Shown here one piece after another: positions 1 through 11,500 of a stretch of 64,000 bases of DNA. The number at the start of each line of letters is the position of its first letter. Position 1 is the first letter of the stretch. The notes under the pieces are model-generated. The model had not been told where the DNA came from and did not search any database. It was given only the letters and a program-made list of their open reading frames with translations. This DNA is from Hymenolepis diminuta (taxonomy: Eukaryota; Platyhelminthes; Cestoda; Cyclophyllidea; Hymenolepididae): assembly GCA_900708905.1 (NCBI GenBank), contig CAADRB010000037.1, positions 555,188 to 619,187 on the forward strand, in the 5' to 3' direction. The position numbers were made by a program, and so were the translations under genes.

Positions 1-3000
1 TATTCATTTTCAGCTTAGACTTGTAGCATTTAATTCAGAAGTTCATGTTCACGAAAATATTTCCTCTACATTTCGTTGAACTGCTTTGAATTTTCACTAA
101 TTAGACGAAATTACACATCCGGGAGCGCAAGAAACAAGGAAAGTGATTGCACGGCCAATTTCTTGCTTACACCCTTGTAAGCCAAGAGAGCTCGAGTAGG
201 AGTTAGTACTAGGTTTTTTTCAACCTTCAACAGTCCCTAAGGCAATTGTACGATAAAGGGGTAAGCATCTCAGTGAGTGTTACCATTAATTAGAGGGGGA
301 TAATGGAGCTGAATAGCAAATTGCCACCGGCATTACATTCTGAGGGGCATTTCTCATTGCTTGCTCCCCCATCTCCACTTAATCCTTTATAAATACATAC
401 TTAAGTCGTAACAATGCATAATACGTGGATCTGGATAAAATAACACGGAATTTGCATGTTGCTATCATGGGGCTTAATTTTCCCCGGCGTTTCCCAAATG
501 GCAGGATTAGAGTGAGCGGGAATGGGGTATAAAATAACCCTAATTATCTTCTAAAATAACGCACTGAGCGAGCGCGATTAGGATAAACATAAACACCCAG
601 CAGAAGAGAGTAACCATAACGCACAGTGGCTATTAGCCCAGCATATAATTATAAAACCACCCCCATAAAAACCAATTATGAATGAATGTGAGGATTGGAA
701 AGAAAACACAGTCGTAATCAGACCTTTGTATGCATCTTCCGGGTCAGGATAGGGGGTTGTTTACCGCACTAAAACCGTCTTCACGAAATGTTGCTGCGTT
801 TATCACTCTCTCCCCCCCCCCTCTCTCTCCCTCTCGATATCCAAATAGTCACGTGCTTTTTTGTCTGTGCTGAACAGTTAAACACGTAGTCTACGAATAT
901 GTCCATGTACAGATGCAAGATGTGCGCAAGATGTGAAAGCGTCTACGAGCGACCTTGAAATGACCATGAGATACCAGCACGGCGACATAGTCTCGCTGCA
1001 GCGGTAGGCCTCTCCTTAAATGATACAAGACAATAACTAATGGGGCATAGTTACCCCGTTTCTGGAATGGATGGAGAGAGAGAGTCAAGGAAGTTACAGT
1101 CTTAATCCCTCTACTTAAAACGAATCGTGTTTGCAGCTATGTGAAGCGGAAGAGAAAAAATTAATAAGCGAGACACAAAGATGAGGACAATGTAAAACAT
1201 AATCGAATTGACTTCTGCAGAACAAGGGCAACTACTCTGAAATTAAATGAAATTATACTTTTTCTACAACCTAGCCTCATGATAGGGAGAAAGGTAGGGT
1301 AGTCTGTTCAACATATTATCGTTCATAAAATTTAGTATCTTAGAGAAGATTTCGCCGTACATTTATTTAGGCATAATAAATCCACTAGTTAAACCCTCTA
1401 TTCTCTAAGCACCACAAAGGCCGATATTCATTTCTGCCTGGTATATAGATTAATTAATACTGTTGTGGTAGCAAACGGTCAGTGGTGCATATACATAAAG
1501 TAACGCACATATTCAATAATATACAATGCATTTAGGTACGTGCAAAATGAGAACAGGGTCTTGTACCGATCATATTGCGGTCAACCGTTGCACATCTGCC
1601 AAGTTAGAGGTCAGGATGACTAACCGTACTGGCTAAAAGTAAAAGATTGCGAGCATCTCAACAAAGTGGTTCCAGGATGCTATTTCTCAGCCCAATATGA
1701 ACAATGAAAAGCATTTCCCTGTTAAATCAGAGATCACAAGATCGATTTTCATGGGTCCACATTTAGTGATGTAAATGGCACATCGTACTAATTAATTACG
1801 GTCATAGACTACTGGTAAATGCGAGCTCCGAAATACCCTCTCTGTAGCGAAATTAATTATTGGTAACACTTATTCTAATGGACTTAGAAATTTACCTCAC
1901 TTGACTTAAGAGTTATTTTTTACAATTAAATGAGATAACAACTGACTGTCCACCTTAGTTTTCGACCTCAATAAAGAGAAGCGCAGTTGAGATGCCATCC
2001 ATCAAAATGTCATCCCTGTAAAATTAAGACCAAGAGCAATTAACTTAGCAAGAGTTAACGCAGCTCAACGAGTATTGAGCATAAAGCTTGACGTAAGAGC
2101 ACACTTCTACATTTTTTTTATTGATGAATATCAAGTACTGCAGGCCATAAACTTATTACAAAGTTAGGACTTAGGCATTCCCTGTCCTTAGGTGCCAATT
2201 TGAGATACTTTAAACTAACTTCAGAATAAAATGGACCATCAATTATATCTTACACAGAAAATAAGAATTTCAACTTAAAATAGAAAGGTGATTTTCTATG
2301 AAAACTCAGATTCGGGAAATAATGCATCTGCCTCTTCGATTTCTATCCTTCCTATACGTAAGGAGCAAAATGATAGTAAGTGATATGGATTCAAATCCCT
2401 CACTTTGATGGTAACGAAGCCGTACAGTAACTTAACACTCAACGAACAGAATAGCAAACAGTTTTCCCATTAAAGATAGGAGAGGTAAAGATTCTCGAAG
2501 ATTCATTCTTGAACTGATCAAAATTCAAAAGCCTCAGATTAGAAAACATGCTGATCAAATTGTGATAGGTAAGTATTGAGGGTCACTTCATGACCTGAGA
2601 TACTTGAAGTTTAGTTTTCATAAAAATTAAAGACCAGTGACACCACTTCTTGGCTTCTGAGAGAACAATTATGCATTTGCCAGTTATTATCACATGAAGA
2701 GAAACCAAATTATCATAGGTTATCATTTATCCTCCTTCCACATTCTTAGCGCGCTTTAGTCTAACTTGAGTCTTGAACATTATTTTATACATGGGACTTT
2801 AGCGTCAGAAATTAGTAGAGCATTAAACCTGATGTCTAAGTAATTGCAGGTTAATGCTTAAACATTGGAAATGGAAACCGAAGCCCATAAACATAAATGA
2901 CGACTAAATAAAGAATAGTCGTTCCAGAAAATCAAATACCACTCTCGTTGAACAGCCACCCATTTACCATTTTGAAGGTATAAGTGGTAGCCGTAAACAA

Positions 3001-3006
3001 ACTTAC
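1..3006. other. Non-coding stretch, probably an intron of the bHLH-like gene
   Basis: Left of the exon ending at 3007, whose donor (gtaagt) implies that the gene goes on towards position 1. I searched by eye for a continuation beginning with the ERRRR basic motif and saw none. There are a pyrimidine-rich tract near 804-836 and a purine (GA) tract near 1074-1085; nothing else is recognised. Confidence 0.5.
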
Positions 3007-4788
3007 TTCTATTGTGGCTATCCTTCTTGGAACGAGCTCGCATCATGGCGACACGTTGGTTGTCAGCACCGGCGATCGCTGCCACAGTCGAAGCGACGGG
3101 GTTGCTGCCCTGCATTACAGCAATGTTGGGGGCGCCAGAGAGACTGGCCAGAGAACTACCGCCACCCCAAGTGCCGGTTACACTGCTTGCTCCACTTCCG
3201 CCAGAGGCATTTCCAGCGCCACTACCCCCACCTGCGTTGGCGGGTCTGGGTATGTTGAGAGCGCCATTGGGACTCTCGAAGGGTCCCCTCCCCGATGAAG
3301 TGGCAGGATACGCCGCACCACTGTTCTCCGTAGGACAAGAGGCTGAGGGCATCTCATTTTCATATGTACCTCCACCTCCGCTACTGCCGCTGGTTGTTTG
3401 CTGTTGACGGGGGTTGCCGTTCCCACCACCACTACCTGATGAATAATCACTCGGACCAAGGAGAGTGAGCTACATTAATGAAAGACAGAAAGACGTTGAG
3501 ACTTAATTTAAGGCAAAAGGTGTGTGGGGGTGGAATGCTTATAATGCCATCAACTAACTTCATCTTTAAACCCGTGGAGTTGTTTATCGTACTCTAACAA
3601 CTATATAGTATTCACCTTCGATTTAAGACAGAATTTGACTGCAATTTCCCTCTAATAGCTTCAGATTCTTCTCAATAAATCTCCCCACTCACCATTATCT
3701 TGCCTTCTCCCTATCTTGTTGTGTAATCAAGATTATTATAAGCCAGAAAAGTGAGAGCTCAGGAAAGCTACTCTCCAGACTCTTGGTTCGAATAATATCG
3801 AGCATTCTTACCACTGGATTTTCAAAAACTACTAGAGCCCAGATAATAAATGGTGCCATCTAACGACAGTTATAATGTTTACTTTGATGGACAGAGCATG
3901 ATGCAAAATAGATGTGAAGCATTAAAAATTAAGGAAGAGAATAGAAGATACTGTGGCTATTGAAATCCATACATGATATGAATTCGTCAAGATAAAACAA
4001 GTTTGAGAGACTTAGAAAGATCATAACAAAAGCCTCGTATAGTAAACAACTGAGAAATGTAATTATTTAATATTCTGCGAGACGTACCAGATTAGGATAT
4101 TTTATTTTCATGAGCAAATAAGATAAGTCTCTAGATTAATACATGAATTAAAAGAATGAATGACAAAAAGGACATGCATTGATAAAAAAGACAAAAGAAT
4201 TGAATCCACTGAACTTACAGAAGAGGCGAGTTTAATGGAGGGAGTTATATTATTGAGGTCAATATTGTCAATACTCTGCTCATCACCAATATTTGTAAAA
4301 CCCAGATCCATTGGCTAAAGCAAAAAACGGAAAAAAATCAATACATAAGATTTTAAAAAATTAAAAACAAATGGAAGAGAAAAGAGAAGAAACACACTGA
4401 TGTGATGCCAGAAGAAGGTGACATATTCTGATCGATATTCATGAGTTGGAAATCAAGATCGTTAAGGGGATTAGGGTTGCTATAATCTGCAGAGAGTTGA
4501 ACAGCTGAGTCGTTTTCACTGACAGAAAAATTTCCTCCGGAATTGGGGTGACAATTGAAACGAGGGTGATGGTTGTAGTTGTGGCTCTGGTAATTGATTG
4601 GTATTCCCTGTTGCTCTGGAGATTGAACGTAATGTGAAGATGGAGCTGTTAAAGACTGAGATGGAGAAGAAATAAATTTGGCCGAATCGGCTGGAATTTG
4701 GCGAAATGAATCTTGATATTTACTTTCCAAACACTTGTGGTACGAACCTTCACCGACTGACATTACACGGTAAGCTAGATCGCGTCTC
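3007..4788 (-). CDS. Probable bHLH-Zip transcription factor, MITF/TFE type (internal exons only)
   Basis: Three exons fit: 4398-4788, 4219-4314 and 3007-3469, all phase compatible with GT-AG borders. The last ends RARSKKDSHNR followed by a split codon beginning with A, then gtaagt. In MITF/TFEB/TFE3 the basic region reads KKDNHNLIERRRR, so a next exon starting with ERRRR after Ile is expected. Upstream is an acidic/hydrophobic stretch (LNDLDFQLMNIDQNM and EQSIDNIDLNNITPSI), suitable as a transactivation region, and a Gly/Ser-rich linker. MITF/TFE factors drive lysosomal, autophagy and stress genes. The HLH-Zip exons are not found down to position 1 and would be off the left edge. The 5' start is not located. 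ARNT/cycle-type basic regions are a less likely alternative. Confidence 0.5.
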
Positions 4789-6389
4789 CTGAAGAGAGAT
4801 ATTGGAAATGTAGAATCGAAGTTTCCAAATTCCAAAGATTTCCTGTAGCACGAGAAAATAAACTTACAATTCATAATTGATGACAAAAAAGGCTGTATCA
4901 GACTAATGACTAACAGAAGCGAAAAGATATAACAAAGCAATAGCAAGGTGCTCCACTACAGCTATAAGGTAACCGCGTAGCCTAAATAGTGGTGAGTAAT
5001 AAATGATAGTTTCTACAACTTTTGATTAATTACGTATTAGGTGTCATATGAAAAACTAGTGACGAGAGACACTCATATTAACAACAAACAACGAGAATTA
5101 CAAAGATCCAAATCAATAATATCAAAATGTATATGTTTGACGCAAACAACATGTAAATACTCTTGAAAGAATATGAGGCGAACTTGCGCGCACTTGGGCT
5201 AAAATATAATAATAATAATAGCCTTGGTAATTTATTGGTCTACTAATATAGGGCAAATTTCCATAATGATAAATCGATTAACAAGCTTATAATTACATCT
5301 AATTAAATATTTATATAATAAAGCCTCGTAAATTATCAAAATAAATTTCTGATCCCTAAAACAAAACAATATTTTTAAAAGTGAGAATTTTTCATTTTTA
5401 GTTATTGTTTTTATTTAGGGGGTATAAGCCTCGACCCTATAATCAACTCTATTTCTAATTATTGAATTACATACTACCAACATAAGTAGCATAATGGGTG
5501 ACAAAATGATTATGTCATATTAACTTAATGTTCATCCATCTGTATATCTTGATATATATTAGCTGTTCTCCAGCATGCACAGACACCTTGGATACCTTAA
5601 TGTCTTAAACGATTTTACTTCTCAACAATACTTATAAGCACTAATCGCTTTATTTGTCTTATCATATACTACCTTCGTCACCCGTATTTTAATTGTTTGT
5701 TTTTACTTATTCAAGCCTTTGCAATGGTAGTATTTCAAATTTACGTTGAATTATTACCCCAGCTTTTATTTTAACAAGTATTCCGCCTTTTTTACACACT
5801 TGCGTTTGAGACTTATCTCTCGGTATTTAAGCTTTTTAACAATTTTCACTGTTATCAAACCCCCACATATTAACCTCATTCTGGTAATTAGCTAAATGCT
5901 CGGCGCATTGGTTAGAACTGCCAGCTCCTCTTTTTTCTCATCCCTTTATTCTTCTTCATATCATTTGATATTGGAATTCGCACGGCTGAGAAAGCAACAA
6001 TCTGGATAGTTTTCAGTGGAAGTCTCCATTATTTACTTCATTCATTTCATTTCCTTATTTCAACCTTGAAATCTGAAGTTTCTTTGTAGGTATTTTCCAC
6101 CGTGGGTCAACCAGACCTTAAGATTATGGTTTCGACATCGGAGATACCCCACGGTGTTCTTAGGACCTGATCAACAGTGGACTCTAACGCCGTCAACTTG
6201 TTGGATCAGGTTGATCTAATTTGCTGATAAACATGGTGCCTTACGAGAGACAGAGAGGGAGAGAGGTTCAAAACGCCTTTGGGGTTTAGAATACATATCA
6301 CCAAATGATTCGGAGAGAATTAAGACAATTTCATCAAACATCAGATCCTAATTCGTTCTTGTATTAATGTAACATCTGAGTCTTTCATT

Positions 6390-6623
6390 TTAAGCAGTTT
6401 CTAACTGCCGTAACAACAGCCCGACTTTTTCAATGCCTGTGATATTGACTATATCACTTTGGAAAATATCTTCACATTTTTCAAACCAACTAGCAAATGC
6501 TCGATTTACTTCTGAGTCATAGTGAAATTCATTAACTTGTAGAACCACGGATTCGCAGAAGGAAACATGCGATGTTTCCGCTTTCATACTCATAATTTTG
6601 GAAAACTCTTCGAATAGCATCAC
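6390..6623 (-). pseudogene. Gag-like relic of a Ty3/gypsy-type LTR retrotransposon
   Basis: A 77-codon frame has EFHYDSEVNRAFASWFEKCE, DIFQSDI and GIEKVGLLLRQLETA, then a stop. This resembles the N-terminal gag segment (pattern FxYDPExxxTFxxWFxRYEDIF ... KVRLLLRKLxT) common in flatworm and nematode gypsy-type elements. No pol, protease or LTR pair could be recognised nearby, so this is a fragment. It lies between VPS13 and the bHLH-like gene, on the same strand. I considered an exon of the bHLH gene but the match is to gag. Confidence 0.6.
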
Positions 6624-7429
6624 TAAATAATCCTTTATTTATTCCTTAATAACCCACTCCTTTCCTACCGTTTCTTCTGAATATCTTAACTAATAAGCAA
6701 ATTTTAGGTTCTTCTCAATCCTTCCCCAGTACTGTAACGATATTTGTGCAAATTATCATGGCGGAAAATTATCAAAGTTTTTTAAACTTTGTTCAGTATA
6801 TTGTAATTCATATTAGTTCACACAAACTATTTAAGGCTTAAGCGTTCTACAAATAAAATATAATATCAATTTTGTAAAGAATGATATTTAATAACTAGTT
6901 TTTCACCTTGTCAGTAGCCATTGGGTTCTCTCAAAATCGGGCTCTCTTTGACACAACTTTGCAGGCAACTCTCTGCACTACTTTGTCATGCTACTATTTC
7001 ATCGATTACAGATCACCAACACTTTGACTTCCTCTCGACCTGTCTGTCAATTGCCGTTGTAGTAACTCAATAAAGCTTTGACCCATCGATGTCCATCAAC
7101 ATTCTTACTGCTACTCAAGTCTGTTGAAGATTAAATGAGAAGGACTACGAGAGAACATCCTGGTTAGAGTTCAGCCAATAGGAGGAAAAGGAATATCACG
7201 TATAGCAGATGAGTGTTTGACAAATCGATAATTTAAAAAATGTGGTAATTAAGCAAAGCTAGCCAAATCTAGAAGTGTGATCAAACAGCTTGAAGGATTT
7301 CATCTCCGAGATAATTTATCGATTTATCAAAGTCCTTACATAGGAATAAAAGTTGTAAGCCACCAAACACATTGCTACCGATAATTTAGAAGTAGGCTAA
7401 GACGGCAATTTCGCCAGATAGTACGGGTT

Positions 7430-7450
7430 CACTTGCCAGAACGCAGACCA
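7430..7450. repeat. 21-bp sequence shared with 21342-21362
   Basis: The 21 bases starting cacttgccagaacgcagacc match 21342-21362 at 20 of 21 positions, and weaker likeness extends a little upstream (ccag then tacg). Probably the conserved core of a diverged dispersed repeat; one copy is just past the VPS13 poly(A) signal and the other is in an intron. Confidence 0.5.
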
Positions 7451-7734
7451 CTATAAGTGAAGAGAAGACAAATGAAAAGATCTTACTCTAGATATACTCA
7501 GCTCTGGTTTAGTGCTACTTTGGACAAAAAGTAGTGGGATGGCAGATTCTCTCCACTTTTATACCCCTTACTGCTTCCTGACCAACTAATCCATCTTTCC
7601 TTCCTTTGTGGACCTTCATGCTCTTGACTTGACTTCTCCCATGGGAACTTGACATAAAAATCTAAGCTTTCGAATCTTGTAAAAATGGCTAAATTAAAAA
7701 AAACAGAGTTCTATAACATTATGGGATATTTACT

Positions 7735-7740
7735 TTTATT
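7735..7740 (-). promoter_or_regulatory. Candidate poly(A) signal of VPS13
   Basis: TTTATT on the plus strand reads AATAAA on the minus strand, 85 bp downstream of the VPS13 stop. Position and hexamer fit a cleavage/polyadenylation signal. Confidence 0.55.
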
Positions 7741-7824
7741 TGAAATATGAAATAGCTGGGTTCAAGGGCAGGTGAAAACCAATAAACAAGGAGGGCGGAG
7801 GAAATAAAATAATCAAGGTGAAGG

Positions 7825-8534
7825 TTAGTCAACTTCAAGATCTAAAGATGCCGGAAGAGAAGCCTCGCTCTCGCGTGTTATGCTCGAACCTGCTTCCATC
7901 AAATTGCGAATTTTCGAGAGCATGCGCTAAAATGATAAGGGAAAAGAATTATTATTATTATTAATTACTAATTAATTATTAAGGTGGAAGGCATACCGAG
8001 GCGTTGTCAGGGGAACATTCAATTTGTTTGAGGTTAGTGGGACTATTGAATAAATTTCCTTTGGAAGCCTTTTCCAGAATCAAGCCCAAACCGTTGTCAT
8101 TTGTACGAGGCACACCGCGTAGATGTGATAATGGAACCTGCCAGTCTATTGAACAACTTCCCAGAATGTCATTAACGGTAACCAGAATTATTCGCCTAGT
8201 TACAGAGTATACGCAAATCAATTTTATTCAAATGTGTAAAAAATAGAGCACACAAAAAGACTTACTCATTGGTTAGCAAGCAGGCACCTTTATTTTTCTT
8301 CAGAGGAATATGGAACACATATTCCTCAGTAGGAGCCCGATTGTGAAGTCGCTGAAATGGTTCCAAGTAGTATGCAATAAAAATACAATGAGTGATTTAA
8401 GTAGTAAAGGACAACCTACGCTAAGAATGACATTGCCTTCAGCTTCACATCGATCGTAGGGTCGAATAACACCATCCAAATGAATAAAGCGTGGAGGGCG
8501 AACTGGAAGAACTTCTTTAGATGTCGACGTAGCT
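7825..8534 (-). CDS. VPS13: VPS13 exons 62-65: C-terminal PH-like domain
   Basis: Exons read as 8420-8534, 8266-8351, 7997-8195 and 7825-7926 with the stop TAA at 7825-7827. Exon 62 has [20 protein letters not shown], matching LRPPRFFNEDGVIRPYRL, the family signature before the PH-like fold. The following strands ([38 protein letters not shown]) match the VPS13 PH-like beta sandwich, and the last exon, [16 protein letters not shown], is its closing helix (compare ARWILTKLQEAREPS). In VPS13 this domain helps target organelles. A likely AATAAA polyadenylation signal lies 85 bp downstream. Confidence 0.92.
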
Positions 8535-11500
8535 CTAAAGAAAGTAGATAAATGAGCAAGTGGCAGGCGGTGATTCAAAGAGGGGAGGGGGTGGAGAGAG
8601 ACCTGAGAAGCAACTGCTTACCTTCTGATACCTTCGAAAGAAGTGCTAGCGAAGTCAACCACACCAGAGACAGGTCGGGTCACGGTACCGATGAGACCTT
8701 TTCCAAGACCCTTGAAGAAACCCTCCACGCCCTCTTTCTTTGCACCAGAGATGGGCTGTGTGAAAATGCCCGTTACACCTCCAACTACTCCCTATAAGAA
8801 GAACAGGAATCAAGTAAGCATAAGCGTGCGCAAATTCGCATTTTTTGAATAAAGATTCGAGTTTGTTGCGTCTCTCTCAACCTATTTGATGAGTTTGTAT
8901 CCTGTCAAAATGTCACCGCTTATAACATCTTTTCTTCATTCTCCGATTATCGATTTTAACAATAGCGCTGTTGAAAAAATTATATTTGCTTCACCAACTT
9001 GATCAACAAACGAGAAATTGTGAGACCAACTCAACAACTGAACTTCTAAATGAGGACAGCTTGAAATGCCAAAAATCTTGAAGAAAAGTGTAGTGATATT
9101 ATTTTCTTATTCCCTCTAAAAGTCCTCGTAATTTAACAGCAGCATTAGAACAAATCAGTCGGTTTTGTGCATATTGCTACAGCACAAAGACAAGGAAGTA
9201 CAACCATCATACGTCAGGAACAGGACTTGGGCAAATTATACAAAATTATAGGGTCATATCGGAATTAAAACTAAAATTAGACTTATCAAGTAGGAAAAAT
9301 CATCGTCAAGTAAACTTTCTTCTTTCAAAAAGTCTACAGTTGGAACTCCTAAACCCGCGTCCTCCATAAAACTCGTTGGTGGCTGTTATAATAAAACTAA
9401 AATTGACTAGAGAGCGCAGGAGTTGTAGAAAGCAGACCGAAAAGATTCACCCATAAGAAACTAAAAATGAAAACGAATTTCATAACAATTAATGATGCAA
9501 GGTCGAAAACACACCGAGTGGACGATAATTTAGTCCAAACAAGCTGTTAAGACGTCAAGAACTGAACGCGCGGACATATAAGAATGACAAACGACTTTCA
9601 GACCGCGTGGGTCCCGGGTCAAATCCTATTAATAACGAAATCTCATATTTGTCAATACGCACTTCACTGCTTATAAAGAAGAGCATTTAAGATGCCTCCA
9701 CACCATTTAAAGAAGCATATTCTACCAATAGGAAGGACAAATTTCCGGCCAACCGCAATGACCCCTCGAGAATGATAAGACAAATTTGACCTTGGTCTCA
9801 AATTTGGACAAAATAACTAATCCATGTTTTAAGAATAATTGGTAAATTAAACGGACCCTCCTCGCTTCTAAATGTAAATAAAAAGGAAATACAGCAACCT
9901 TATGTTTTAATGCAAGTATTAATTTTATTAACAGACATGAAAAATTTGTTTTTAACCACTGATAATAAGTAATATTCCGATGTCTATTTTCTTGCGGAAA
10001 CACCACCGATTTGAAAGTTCTGCCACTTACCATGACCAGTCCCTTGCCACCTCGAGCAACTCCAGCGCCAAAGTTTTCAGGAGCCCGAGTCATATCCTCA
10101 CGACGTCGACGTTTGTAATCATCGTCCATTGTGAGAGCGGCCACTCCCTTGCCCAGTGTACCCGTGATACGCGACATTGCACCGGCAGCACCACCTATAA
10201 ATACGGTAAGCACTCGAAACTTGAATCGAAATAGGAAAGAGGGAATGGAATTATAAGTTTTTCTCATTTAATTTTGGCATACGTGACACTTATGGCTATC
10301 TGTGCGTCGTGCGGTAGCTACTAAATTCATTTAATGCAATTAATCTGTCGATTTTGGCATCAAGGAATCGTTCAACAATATAAATCAGCCAATCAAAAAT
10401 TCGGTTTAATAAAATTTCATATTAATCCTATGCTTTACGTGATGTCCTAAGCATTCTACAATGCTAAACAATGACACCCTTATTCAAAGCATTGCATTTA
10501 GATATACCAGTTTGTAACAGAAGTTCTGTCCGTTGTTTTGATTTGAATTAAAGTGACAATTTTGTCAAAAATACATTTGTTTAGTGTTCAACATAGTCAC
10601 CATTTTTATTAATTACATCTTTCCATCTTGCCACAAGCTTCCTCACTCCTTCTTCATAGAATTTAGCCACTTTGAACTCAAAACAAGAAACTAGCTTCAT
10701 TTCGACCTCTTCACTTGAAGTAAATCTTTGTCCCATTAAATGATTCTGTAAGCCCCTGAAAAGGTGAAATTCGGTTGGTGCAAGATGGGGAGAATATGGT
10801 GGGTGATGCATGACTTCTGGCATTGTCATGGTACAGAATCACTCCTTTTCGATCGATCAAAGAAGGCCGTTTTTCCTGCCGTTAACTGATTTTAAACGAG
10901 TTAGCTCCTGGCAGTAAACTTCAGATGTTATTGTTTGATTGTCATCCATTAGTTCATCATAAACAATTCCCTTCAAATCCCACCATACACACAGTCCACT
11001 TCTCGGTTGCGGAATTGGCTTTGAAGCACGACTTAGTCACTGTCTTTTGCGCTTAACATTGTTGTAAAGGATCCACCACTTCTCGTCGCTGTCAGTTATA
11101 ATTCGGTTTAAAAAAGGCGCTTGAAGTTCACGGGAACGCAGTGAAACACGACAGGTCACACGCTGTTGCTTGTTGATTTCTGACAAATCGTGTGGAGGAG
11201 GAGAGGGCATTTCCCAGCCTTTGAGACTTTCCTAGCCAAGTCTTTTCATTTCCCTATATATGGTCATATGGCGGCTTACGTTAAAGATTTTGCTCAGTTC
11301 TTTAGTAGTGCAGGTTGGATTTTCATCAGTGGCAACTTGCAATTGCTCAGAAATGAGTTTTTCGAGCATCCTGCTCTCGGTTCTCCCTTCAGGCTTTTTG
11401 AAAGGTGAAAACCACCTTCTGCAGGTCTCATCACTCACAACGTCATTTCCAGAAGTGTCTTTGGGTGTTTTTGCTGCTGCTGATCTTGCCGAGGTTCTTT

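Larger units (their letters stand above)
4789..7824. other. Region between the bHLH-like exons and VPS13
   Basis: Should hold the 5' exons and promoter of the bHLH-like gene, but I could not identify any start exon. It contains the gag relic at 6390-6623, an imperfect inverted repeat (caccgtgggt at 6098-6107 against accccacggtg at 6146-6156), and the 21-bp shared repeat at 7430-7450. Otherwise AT-rich with no clear signal. Confidence 0.5.

Noticed and set aside
3012..3407. Plus-strand 131-codon open frame
   Set aside because: It is the antisense shadow of the Gly/Ser-rich exon of the bHLH-like gene; low complexity keeps several frames open and no family match is seen.
9596..9645. tRNA-like stretch (gtgggtcccgggtcaaatcc)
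   Set aside because: Resembles a T-arm/box B but no acceptor, D or anticodon stem can be drawn around it.
9722..10267. 181-codon minus frame across a VPS13 exon
   Set aside because: Only the middle (10031-10194) is coding; the remainder reads through the donor gtaagt and the acceptor tatag into introns.
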